From Planctellipticum variicoloris (lineage in GTDB: Bacteria > Planctomycetota > Planctomycetia > Planctomycetales > Planctomycetaceae): 64,000 bases of DNA. The notes under the pieces are model-generated. The model saw only the letters and a list, made by a program, of their open reading frames with translations, ran no database searches and was not told where the DNA came from. This document shows, in pieces, positions 24,369 through 32,564 of the stretch. The stretch covers positions 558,001 to 622,000 of the forward strand of contig NZ_CP130886.1 of the NCBI RefSeq assembly GCF_030622045.1. The letters are read 5' to 3'. Made by a program: the position numbers and the translations under genes. The stretch's first letter is position 1. Each line of letters opens with the position of its first letter.

Positions 24369-26510
24369 TCAACGCGAGTTGGCGCCGACGTCAGCGCCCG
24401 GGATCACAAACACTTCGACCATATTCTCCCCCGCTCGAAAATCCTCCTCGGGCAGCAGCAGCGACCACCGGTCGCGAAACCCCGGCGTCGTATAGGTCCG
24501 CGTCGTGCCGCGAATCACTCCATTCACGGCCACCGCCAGCGCCACCGGTCGCGGAGGCAGTTCGTCCGACCCTTCCACATGCCCCGTCAGATGGCAGGGA
24601 ACGAAATCCTTTTCCATCCGGAAGTCCCGCGGGGTATCAACGACGGGTTTCCAGCCCTCCGACAGACTGACTCGCAGTTCCTCGACCGACCGTCCAATCC
24701 ACTCGGAGTGCGGCCCGAGTCGATACATCCGCTCCGGAGACTGACCGCCCCCGAACTTGCCGATCAGATGAGCCAGGACGGCGTACTTTTCCTCAAACCC
24801 CGGCTCAACTTCGATCACCTCCTGCTGGCTGTTGAATCGCTTGATCGGCTTCTCGGCGACGGCGGGATCCAGGAAGGAGACGCCGTCCACAGGCTCCGCC
24901 AGGTCGATTCCGAGCACGTCGGCGATCGTCGGCAGCACGTCAATCGTCTCGACATTCCGATCGCTGATCTCCCCCGCCGTCTGCTTCGGCAGCTTGACGA
25001 ACAGCGGAACCGACATGATGTCCGCCAGCGAATCCGCAGCCGGCGACCGTCGCGAACGATTCGGCCGGAACGAGACCCCGTGATCTGCAACGACGATCAT
25101 CAGGCATTCGTCAAACAGTCCCGCTTCCTTCAGTCTCGCAATTACCCGTGACACCTGCCGATCGGCAAACTGCGCCTGCAGAATGTACCGCACGCATGCC
25201 TGGTCCGCCGCCAGCTCATCCGGCCCCCAGTCTTCCCGGATCTCTCCCAGCGCCCCGGGAATCCGCGTCGTTGCGAAAATGCCCTTATCCGCCTCGTACC
25301 TCCGACCGGACGGCAAGTAGCACCACGGATAATGCGGCAGACAAAAATGCGCGAAATACAGCGCCGGCTGCGGTCGCGGAACAACGCACTCCAGAAACTG
25401 GTCGAACTGCTGAACTCGGTCGCTGTCCCACATATGCATGATCAAGCCGCCGCGCCGATTCCATTCCTCAACTGGATTGCGCAGATTGAACCAGGCCAGA
25501 GGCAGATCGATGTTCACCAGCGGCTGATCATCCGGCAGAACCTCCTGCAGATACGCCGCCGGCAGCGTCTTGAAGAAACTCGCAGCGGTGTCGTGATACA
25601 GAGTCTCAGACCTGAGTAGCCCCTTCAGCTCCCCGACGGGATACAGCCGCGTGAATGGTTCGAAGACTACGGGGGCATAGGTCCGCCCGCGCAACAGCAG
25701 CGAAAACAGATTCTGCGGATAATCCTGCGCCAGCGGTTCGGAGACCCGGTCCGGAAACTTCCCCGACAGAATCGCCGGGACGGCGTGGTCCGTTCGCGGA
25801 TGAACCGAGGTCGCGTTCCGATACCAGGTCGCCGTCGCACCCAGCTCGGCGAATCCCGGAAAACGCGCAGCATTCACCTCCCGATTCGCGTCCATCAACG
25901 TCACGCCGCAGAACTCATCGAGAACGATCAGCACCACCGGAATCGGCCGGCGGATCTCCGCCGCGCCGCCTATCCGCGCATCGCTTCCCCGGCCGAACAC
26001 TTCGATCGCAAAGATCGCCGGAAACAGCAGCGTCCCCACCGAGGCCAGCCGCAGCAGCGATCCTGTCGCCGCGATTCGCTGACGAACGTAGACCAGCGCA
26101 GCAGTCAGACAGACCGCGACGACCCCCACGATGTAGAACGACAGCTCGAGCCTGCTGTACCGGAAGGAAAACAGGACCAGCAGCCCCGCCATGACCGCCC
26201 ACGCTCCGGCGTGCCAGACTCGGTACGCCCGCCGGTTCATGTACGCCAGCCCGCAGCTCATCGCCGCCAGCAGCACCGGCCCCGCCAGCGACAGCAGCCC
26301 GATCAGCAGCCACAGCGAACTGTCGAACTGACGCTCCAGATACATCGGGCGATTCACCAGCCGGCTGTAAACCGGCTCCGCCACCGCAAACGCAAACAGC
26401 GTCCACAACTCGCAGACGTCGCCGAAGATCGCCCGGCAGACCGCGCCCGCCGGTCGGCCAGCGACGAAGGGGATCGGCTCAAGGGGATCAGCGCTTCGGT
26501 GTGACAACAT
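24369..26510 (-). CDS. Membrane-bound sulfatase-superfamily enzyme (LtaS-like layout)
   Basis: This 713-residue protein has about five N-terminal transmembrane helices (roughly 33-46, 66-88, 101-116, 123-143 and 155-171) followed by an extracytoplasmic alkaline-phosphatase-fold domain. Metal ligands include D198 in VVLIVLDEF and the DH pair in IVVADHGVSF. At the nucleophile position NATSVHPRTDHAVPAIL has T240 and no Cys or Ser, so a formylglycine sulfatase is excluded. A threonine nucleophile as in lipoteichoic acid synthases and phosphoethanolamine transferases fits. Its start overlaps the upstream methyltransferase gene by 23 bases. A phosphoglycerol or phosphoethanolamine transferase on surface polymers is the best guess. 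Confidence 0.88.
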   Translation of the reverse strand: MLSHRSADPLEPIPFVAGRPAGAVCRAIFGDVCELWTLFAFAVAEPVYSRLVNRPMYLERQFDSSLWLLIGLLSLAGPVLLAAMSCGLAYMNRRAYRVWHAGAWAVMAGLLVLFSFRYSRLELSFYIVGVVAVCLTAALVYVRQRIAATGSLLRLASVGTLLFPAIFAIEVFGRGSDARIGGAAEIRRPIPVVLIVLDEFCGVTLMDANREVNAARFPGFAELGATATWYRNATSVHPRTDHAVPAILSGKFPDRVSEPLAQDYPQNLFSLLLRGRTYAPVVFEPFTRLYPVGELKGLLRSETLYHDTAASFFKTLPAAYLQEVLPDDQPLVNIDLPLAWFNLRNPVEEWNRRGGLIMHMWDSDRVQQFDQFLECVVPRPQPALYFAHFCLPHYPWCYLPSGRRYEADKGIFATTRIPGALGEIREDWGPDELAADQACVRYILQAQFADRQVSRVIARLKEAGLFDECLMIVVADHGVSFRPNRSRRSPAADSLADIMSVPLFVKLPKQTAGEISDRNVETIDVLPTIADVLGIDLAEPVDGVSFLDPAVAEKPIKRFNSQQEVIEVEPGFEEKYAVLAHLIGKFGGGQSPERMYRLGPHSEWIGRSVEELRVSLSEGWKPVVDTPRDFRMEKDFVPCHLTGHVEGSDELPPRPVALAVAVNGVIRGTTRTYTTPGFRDRWSLLLPEEDFRAGENMVEVFVIPGADVGANSR

Positions 26511-28020
26511 GAAACAGCGTCCGAGTCCCCGAAGGCAGCGTCAGGCGCCGCACCACGCGAAACCGCTCCTGCACCAGCTTCTCAAACTGCTCCAGCGTGT
26601 AGTCCGGATCCCGATCGCGCCGATTGGCCAGCATCAGCCGGACCATCGGATCGTCCAGATTCACGAACTCGATCACCAGTTCCTGCGTCAGTCCGGCAAA
26701 CCAGTCCAGGACCTCGACCAGCGGAAGATTCCGCCCCAGCACCAGGTGGTGCAGCACCGCCAGACTCAACACCAGATCCGGCCTCCCGCGCTCTTCCAAC
26801 GGACGACGTTCGCGGTTTCGCCAGCCCAGTCCGGGAGAAGGATCCGCCAGATCAAACACCAGCGGCTGCACATTGGCGACACCCGACTTCACCAGATCCT
26901 GATACATCCGATCCACGGCAACAGCGTCGGCATCCATCGCAACCACCAGGTCCGCATGGTCCGCTGCCAGCCGCGCGTATTCGCCCGTGTTGGATCCCAG
27001 GTCGAACACCAGGTGCCGTCGACGGGCCGACGCAACCTCCTCGACGAACCGGCGCTTCGCAGCGTGATCGTCGCCCGAGTAGCTGTTGCTTTGTGCGTAG
27101 TCCGACCATGCAGACCGCCCAGGTCGCCACTCCAGCCCCCGCACGATCCGCTGCAGCCCCCGCACATTGTGCTGAATGGCCTGCGGCCCCTGCCGCGGGC
27201 CATCGACCCGCAGCCCGCTGCCGGTCATCCCCTCCAGTTGCGAATGCAGCACCACATGCGTCAGCACGCCGCGCCGCAGGAGATCACGCGTCGACAGCAT
27301 CCGGCGGCACTGCCGGGGCGTGATCCCTTCCAGTGATCCTCGCAGCAGCGGCTGAAACGCAATGCTGCGCCACGCCTGCACCATCAGCGGGTTCAGAAAC
27401 ATCTGACAGAACTGCCGGTAGCCGGGCCAGAATGGCCGCCCGTCGAATCGCTGGAACGAAAGGATGTCGATGAACACCGGCTTCGCGCCGCGCCATTGAA
27501 CGTTGTACGCCGAACCATCCTTGAGATTCAGCCCCTCCTCCAGCGCCGCCCCCAGCAGATCGAGCTGCAGCAGCGCCGCGTCGCGCAGCATCCCGAACGA
27601 CCACTCGTACGGATAACTGATGAACGAGACCTTCGCATGCTGCAGCACGCCCCCCCACGCGCCTCCGATCACCACTTCCGCGAGACCCTCGGCCTCGCTC
27701 GTCGCAATCAATTCGCCCCGCTCCACAGAGCGGCGAAAAAAAGTGGTCTCGCGCAGAGCTCGCCAGTCGAGCAGTGCTTCCTTCGAAATCAACCGGAAGA
27801 CGCCTCCGCCCTGCACGAAGACCCGACCATCCCGGTCGCGAAACGAACCGGGGTCGAACACAGGTGCGCAGATCTCGCGACCGTCCAGAACCGGGGCGAT
27901 CGCGGATCCTGCGCTGGATTGATGAAACGCGGACGGCGCCATCGACGGAAATTCGGTGGAGGAGACAGTTGCTGTCGATCTCGACGTCATGCAGAGCTCG
28001 TCGTCGTTCGCCGGCGGCAT
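26488..28020 (-). CDS. Two-domain protein: kinase-like region plus SAM methyltransferase
   Basis: In this 510-residue protein the C-terminal third is a class I SAM-dependent methyltransferase with HLVFDLGSNTGEYARLA (residues 336-352) and AMDADAVAVDRMY. The first 300 residues have NLKDGSAYNVQWRGAKPVFI followed by DILSF (D168, N173, D185). That spacing resembles the catalytic D..N and metal-binding D of small-molecule kinases such as APH or HipA types (inference). SYPYEWSFGMLRDAALLQLD is a recurring signature of NoeA-like methyltransferases (from memory). It lies between a 55-residue membrane-protein gene and the membrane sulfatase-like gene on one strand. An alternative start is M11 at 27990. 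Confidence 0.85.
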   Translation of the reverse strand: MPPANDDELCMTSRSTATVSSTEFPSMAPSAFHQSSAGSAIAPVLDGREICAPVFDPGSFRDRDGRVFVQGGGVFRLISKEALLDWRALRETTFFRRSVERGELIATSEAEGLAEVVIGGAWGGVLQHAKVSFISYPYEWSFGMLRDAALLQLDLLGAALEEGLNLKDGSAYNVQWRGAKPVFIDILSFQRFDGRPFWPGYRQFCQMFLNPLMVQAWRSIAFQPLLRGSLEGITPRQCRRMLSTRDLLRRGVLTHVVLHSQLEGMTGSGLRVDGPRQGPQAIQHNVRGLQRIVRGLEWRPGRSAWSDYAQSNSYSGDDHAAKRRFVEEVASARRRHLVFDLGSNTGEYARLAADHADLVVAMDADAVAVDRMYQDLVKSGVANVQPLVFDLADPSPGLGWRNRERRPLEERGRPDLVLSLAVLHHLVLGRNLPLVEVLDWFAGLTQELVIEFVNLDDPMVRLMLANRRDRDPDYTLEQFEKLVQERFRVVRRLTLPSGTRTLFHVVTPKR

Positions 28021-28053
28021 GGCCCATCGCTCAGCGGTGCGGGAAACGCCGTC

Positions 28054-28221
28054 TCAGGCGGAAACGTGTTTGGACGGCTTCGTCGGGTGCCGGTGCAGTC
28101 GCTCCACGACCGACTGCCACAGATGACGACCGACGACAGCCAGCCCCGCCGTTCCGCCAACGAGAAGCTGCAACAGCATGCTGCCGGTTCCAGGGTCCAT
28201 ATATGCGAGCAATGGGGTCAT
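28054..28221 (-). CDS. Small membrane protein with YMDPGTGSMLLQ motif (55 residues)
   Basis: A clean 55-codon frame encodes MTPLLAYMDPGTGSMLLQLL, then VGGTAGLAVVGRHLWQSVVE and a basic tail ending HVSA. The motif Y-[ML]-D-P-G-T-G-S followed by one hydrophobic helix (about residues 14-31) and a basic segment is one I recognise as a recurring small hypothetical membrane protein. AAAGG lies about ten bases before the ATG. It is the first gene of a three-gene operon with the methyltransferase (33-base gap) and the membrane sulfatase-like enzyme. The function is unknown. Confidence 0.82.
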   Translation of the reverse strand: MTPLLAYMDPGTGSMLLQLLVGGTAGLAVVGRHLWQSVVERLHRHPTKPSKHVSA

Positions 28222-28555
28222 CGTCTTTCGGCCTTTCTCGTTTCCAGACAGTCGTTGTCGCCGCGCGAGCTGCGGCGATTGACCTCTGTTCTTAGAACCC
28301 GCAACTCATGAAAACGATTCGCGCGTCTCATCAGAATTCTGAAGTTCTCGGCGCCATGTCCCGGAGTGCGTGACTCAATGTCTCTTCAACCCGAGACCCC
28401 TCGCGTCGCAATTCACAGTCCCGAACAGAGACCGCATCCATGCAACTTGCGGACCATTGATTTCGCAACGGGCCGCTGAATGCTCTGGACACCATCGAAG
28501 GCCCCCGCAACACTTCAGAGGGCTCCGACTCCTGTCCGTAAATTGAGGGAACCGC
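28222..28555. other. Divergent intergenic region
   Basis: About 330 bases between the minus-strand methyltransferase operon and the plus-strand gene at 28556. I see no further gene, repeat or convincing promoter. Confidence 0.4.
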
Positions 28556-29044
28556 ATGAAACGACTGCGAAACATTGCCGCGATTGCACTTGTGGCAGGC
28601 ATCGCGGTCGGAGTCTGGCTCGCCGACTGGTTCAAAGGCCTCGGCTCCGGAGACGGAATCGGCATCGGCCAGCGGGGCGTCGCCACCGTACCCGCGGCTT
28701 CGGACGAACCCGGCGCCAGTTCCGCGACCATGCCCGCCGGTGCAGCAGCGTCGCTGCAGGATGCAGAAGCGTTCTCACCATCCGCCCCCGCCCCGAAAGC
28801 CGTCTCCCTGATCATCAACGACCGGGCGTTCTTCTTGCGCACCGAAACCGGCGATCAACCCGTCACCCTGCAACGGATTCTGCAGTTGGCCAGCGCAGCT
28901 CCGGGCGACGAAGACGGCCATCGCCTCAAAATCGCCAGAACCGCCTCCTCCCGACCCTCGACGGAAATCGAGCTCCAGGACGCGCTGAAGGCAGCCGGCA
29001 TCCCCGACAAAGCCATCTACTGGAAACCAGGCTTCGCAGAATGA
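28556..29044 (+). CDS. Membrane-anchored hypothetical protein
   Basis: This 162-residue protein has an N-terminal hydrophobic helix (about residues 7-24), an Ala/Pro/Ser/Gly-rich linker (about 30-82) and a small alpha/beta C-terminal region from AVSLIINDRAFFLRTETGDQ to YWKPGFAE. The C-terminal part has a regular strand-helix pattern but matches no family I know. GAGGGAAC lies six bases before the ATG, which supports the start. It stands alone between a divergent operon and a convergent gene. Confidence 0.72.
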   Translation: MKRLRNIAAIALVAGIAVGVWLADWFKGLGSGDGIGIGQRGVATVPAASDEPGASSATMPAGAAASLQDAEAFSPSAPAPKAVSLIINDRAFFLRTETGDQPVTLQRILQLASAAPGDEDGHRLKIARTASSRPSTEIELQDALKAAGIPDKAIYWKPGFAE

Positions 29045-29118
29045 GGCGAATAGGGATTGGCGAGTAGCGAATCGCCTGAGAAGAGGCTGGTCGCTCGCTG
29101 CGGATCGGTGATCGCCAG
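29044..29118. repeat. Heptamer array (TAGCGAA type)
   Basis: Units such as TGGCGAG and TAGCGAA run in a 7-bp register directly from the stop codon of the preceding gene, giving way to TCGCTCG/TCGGTGA-type units with one interruption. TAGCGAA recurs in the array at 45771. Confidence 0.55.
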
Positions 29119-29211
29119 AGACGGACGGTAGCGTTCACTCCAACTTTCTGGCTCTCGTCTTTCTCAGCGTCTCAGCGAGAGATCTTCCTCCTCCATCTCT
29201 CCCCGCCAAGC

Positions 29212-32200
29212 TCAATCCGCATACAGGAACTCGTTCGATCCCAGCAGCGCCTGGCAAAGATTCGTCAGCGCCTGCAACTGACTGTCCGGAAAACCGCCGT
29301 CGCTCGGCCGGCTTTCCAGCGTCTCCAACTGTCGCCCCGCAAACTGTAACGACAGCTCCAGTTCTTCTGGGGTGATTTCCCGCAGCAGCAGCACCCGCCA
29401 GGCCCGTGCGATCTGCGGTCCGATCGCCGGCGGATTCGGTCCGTGAAAATCCCCGCGCGAGTCCCACGCGCCGCGGACGTTCGTCGGCGACCCGTCATAG
29501 GCCACCGTCACAACCCACTCGAATGAATCCGAAGTCACATTCGCCCGGCACTCGGTCACAAAGTCGATCGTATCCCCCTTCGCGACTTCGACCGTCGCGC
29601 TCGTCGCCGCTTCGCCATTGTGCGCGTCCCAGCCCCCCAGGCTCCCCAGCCGGCTGGAAGCGATCACGCCATGCACGCCGTCCCCGTTCGGGGAACCGTG
29701 CTTGAGCACGCCACGCACCTGCACCACCCCATCTCGCGGAGCCTTCCACCGCCGAATCGGCGAGAAGCCCGTCTCTCCCGTGTGCCCTCCCGTTGCGTGC
29801 AGCAACGCCCAACCCAGCTTCGCATCGGGCAGCTGCGCGCTACCCTGCCAGCCGGTTCCCGTCCAGTGCGGCAGCTCCGCGAAACTGCTGGTCCGACCCG
29901 TGTTCGCGTCGAACGCGCCAGAGCCGTACGACCACGGCGACGTCTGCTGGAACGCATGCTTCGCCGCCACGGCCGCCAGCCCCGGCGATAACTCCGCTGT
30001 CGCCTCCCGACGCGCCCGTTCCGCCACCAGTCGCGCATGCTTCAACGCGAATTCGCTGTTCATCAGCATCAGCGACTGCCCCGCTACCGTCGACGATGTC
30101 CGCCGCTCGCAGTTCACTTCCATCACCGGCGCATCGAACGCCGTCAGCAACGCCACCGGCTGCGACCGCCGGGCTTGAATGTAAATGCTCCGCCGCGGCG
30201 TCTCGTTCGCCACCAGCACCTGACCCGCATCGTCCGCCGCGACCGGCGCCGCAGGCCCGAACATCGTCAGATCCAGCACCCCCGCCGCCGCCAGCACGCT
30301 GTCCCGCAGCACTTCCGCTTCCAGCCGCCGGACCGGCATCCGCCACAGCCACCGATTGTCAGCATCGAGCTGCTCCGCCTGCGGATTCCGACGCGACGAC
30401 TGCCGATACGCTGTCGACGTCATCACCAGCCGATGAAACGACTTCAGACTCCACCCCTGCGCCACAAACTCGTCCGCGAGCCAGTCCAGCAATTCCGGAT
30501 GGCTGGGACGATCGCCCAACCGGCCAAAGTCCGATGGCGTTCCCACAATCCCCTGCCCGAAATGCCCCAGCCAGAACCGGTTCACCAGCACCCGCGTCAC
30601 CAGCGGATGCCGACCGCTCGTCAGCCACTTCGCGTACGCCAGCCGTCGACCGGACGTCGGCAACGCCGGATCATCGACGGCAATCGCGAACCGTTCCCCT
30701 TCCGGCGAGCTCACCGACAGATCCGCCGGCGCAATCTCCGACTTCGGTTGCCGGTAATCTCCCCGATGGAACAGCAGCGTCGCCGGAATCGTCCCCGGAA
30801 CCTCCGTCAGCGGGCTCAGAAAATCCTCGACCGGCTTCTTCCCCCGCGTCTCGGCGATCCGCTCGTCGAACTTCTTCAACTCGTCCGCCGCCTTCTGGTC
30901 GTACTGGTACAGCACCCCAGGCGTAATATTCACGCTCGGACGCTCCTTCAACAGCTTCTGCTGCTCTTCCGTCCGCTTGTCCCCCGGCGTCTGATAAGCC
31001 GTCTTCAGCGCCTCACGCAGCTCCGCGGGATGCTTCTCCAGCTCTTTCTCCAGCGCCGCCGCCATCGCCTCAGCCTGCTTCACGTTCTTCTCGGCGGCGA
31101 TCTTCTGCACCTCGGCTTCAACTTCCGCCGCCTTGGCCCGATCGGCGTCCGTATACAGCGACACCAGACGCTGCCCCGGATTCCGCCAGTTCTTCCAGTC
31201 GTACGCCGGTTCAAACACCGCCCGCAAAGCGTAGTAATCCGCCTGCGGCACCGGATCGTAGCGATGGTCATGGCACTGTGCGCAACCCACCGACAACCCC
31301 AGCAGCGACGTCGACACAATCTTCAGCGTGTCCGAAACCACCTGGTTCCGCGCCACATCCTGATCCACGCCCCCCGAGCTCGTCCCATCCACCGCCATCC
31401 GCAGATAGCCCGTCGCAATCAGCAGCTCCTGCTGCTCGGGCGTCAGATTCTGATACGGCGGAGCCACCAGCTCATCGCCGGCAAGCTGCTCGACCAGAAA
31501 CCGATCGAATGGCTTGTCCGCGTTCAGCGAGCGGATGACATAGTCGCGATACTTGTAAGCGTACGGCCGGACCGGATCGTCGTTCGTGTAACCGTCCGAG
31601 TCCGCATACCCCGCCACGTCCAGCCACTGTCGACCCCACCGTTCCCCATACCGCGGCGATTCCAGCAGCCGCTCGATCAGCCGCTCCCATGCCCCCGCCG
31701 AATCGTCATGCACAAACTGATCGACTTCCTCGACCGTCGGCGGCAACCCCAGCAGATCCAGATACGCCCGACGCACCAGCGTCGCCTTATCCGCCTCCGG
31801 CGAAAACGTCAGCCCGTTCTGTTCCAGCTTCTGCAGCAGAAACGCATCGATCGGCGTCCGCACCTGCTGCTGCGCCCGCACCTGCGGCGCCTCCGGACGA
31901 CGCAGCGGCTGGAACGCCCACCACGATCTCTCTTCGGGCGTGATCCCCAGCCCCGGCGGCAGCGTGTCCGGCTCCGGACGAGCCGTCTTCGCCCCCTGCC
32001 GAACCCACTCCGTCAACGTCGCCAGCTCCGCAGGCGTCACCTTCAACTCACCCGGCGGCATCTCGCCCGATCGCACCCTCGCCAGCAGATGACTCGCTGC
32101 CGGATCTCCCGCCACCACGGCCGGCCCCGACTCCCCCCCTTTCGCCGCAAATCGGGCCTGCCGCAGATCGAGCCCCCCCTGGGGCGACTCCTCCGCACCG

Positions 32201-32337
32201 TGGCAGTCCAGACAATGCGCTCGCAGAATCGGACGGATATCCTGCTCGAACGTCAGCGTTCGCCCGTCGTCCGCGGCAGACGCCGCAGCCATCGCCGACA
32301 GCCACAAGCCAATCACAGCAGACGCGCAACGCATCAT
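29212..32337 (-). CDS. Secreted DUF1549/DUF1553 protein with PSCyt1 cytochrome-like domain
   Basis: This 1041-residue protein has a signal peptide (MMRCASAVIGLWLSAMAAAS then AADD). Next is an N-terminal planctomycete cytochrome C (PSCyt1) domain with one CxxCH (LRAHCLDCHGAEESPQGG), then DUF1549 (about 165-370, with VGCAQCHDHRYDPV) and DUF1553 (about 590-800). A C-terminal beta-rich region (about 830-940) precedes a terminal segment shared with other family members. Such proteins are hallmark, largely uncharacterised extracytoplasmic proteins of Planctomycetes. The start at the first of two adjacent ATGs has AAGGAA upstream. It stands alone; the usual DUF1501 partner is not adjacent. Confidence 0.92.
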   Translation of the reverse strand: MMRCASAVIGLWLSAMAAASAADDGRTLTFEQDIRPILRAHCLDCHGAEESPQGGLDLRQARFAAKGGESGPAVVAGDPAASHLLARVRSGEMPPGELKVTPAELATLTEWVRQGAKTARPEPDTLPPGLGITPEERSWWAFQPLRRPEAPQVRAQQQVRTPIDAFLLQKLEQNGLTFSPEADKATLVRRAYLDLLGLPPTVEEVDQFVHDDSAGAWERLIERLLESPRYGERWGRQWLDVAGYADSDGYTNDDPVRPYAYKYRDYVIRSLNADKPFDRFLVEQLAGDELVAPPYQNLTPEQQELLIATGYLRMAVDGTSSGGVDQDVARNQVVSDTLKIVSTSLLGLSVGCAQCHDHRYDPVPQADYYALRAVFEPAYDWKNWRNPGQRLVSLYTDADRAKAAEVEAEVQKIAAEKNVKQAEAMAAALEKELEKHPAELREALKTAYQTPGDKRTEEQQKLLKERPSVNITPGVLYQYDQKAADELKKFDERIAETRGKKPVEDFLSPLTEVPGTIPATLLFHRGDYRQPKSEIAPADLSVSSPEGERFAIAVDDPALPTSGRRLAYAKWLTSGRHPLVTRVLVNRFWLGHFGQGIVGTPSDFGRLGDRPSHPELLDWLADEFVAQGWSLKSFHRLVMTSTAYRQSSRRNPQAEQLDADNRWLWRMPVRRLEAEVLRDSVLAAAGVLDLTMFGPAAPVAADDAGQVLVANETPRRSIYIQARRSQPVALLTAFDAPVMEVNCERRTSSTVAGQSLMLMNSEFALKHARLVAERARREATAELSPGLAAVAAKHAFQQTSPWSYGSGAFDANTGRTSSFAELPHWTGTGWQGSAQLPDAKLGWALLHATGGHTGETGFSPIRRWKAPRDGVVQVRGVLKHGSPNGDGVHGVIASSRLGSLGGWDAHNGEAATSATVEVAKGDTIDFVTECRANVTSDSFEWVVTVAYDGSPTNVRGAWDSRGDFHGPNPPAIGPQIARAWRVLLLREITPEELELSLQFAGRQLETLESRPSDGGFPDSQLQALTNLCQALLGSNEFLYAD

Positions 32338-32504
32338 CGGCGGGGTTCCTTCGACGCAGATCAGCCCGCCCGGCATCGGGAGCGGCGATCTGGAATTCGG
32401 CGGGGTTCAAAGGCAGGCATTCAGGCAGGCATCAACAGTCGTTGATTTTCACCGAGTTCGCCCCCGAACGCAATCCCGACTCCCGAACCGGAACCGCGGC
32501 AGCC

Positions 32505-32535
32505 GTAGGGTCAAGTCGAGTCTTCGAGGCTCAAC
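32505..32535. repeat. Post-stop repeat, copy C (diverged)
   Basis: GTCAAGTCGAGTCTTCGAGG followed by CTCAAC resembles the sequences after the stop codons at 23388 and 51486. It lies in the gap downstream of the PilOP-like gene. Confidence 0.4.
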
Positions 32536-32564
32536 TCTTCTCTTTTCCGCCACGCACGCCACCG

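Noticed and set aside
24369-26510. Classical arylsulfatase assignment
   Set aside because: The CxPxR/SxPxR formylglycine motif is missing; the nucleophile position is Thr in PRTDHAVP.
30037-32445. 802-residue plus-strand open frame opposite the DUF1549/DUF1553 gene
   Set aside because: It is Arg/Pro/His-rich with no domain pattern and mirrors codon-position GC bias of the real minus-strand gene.
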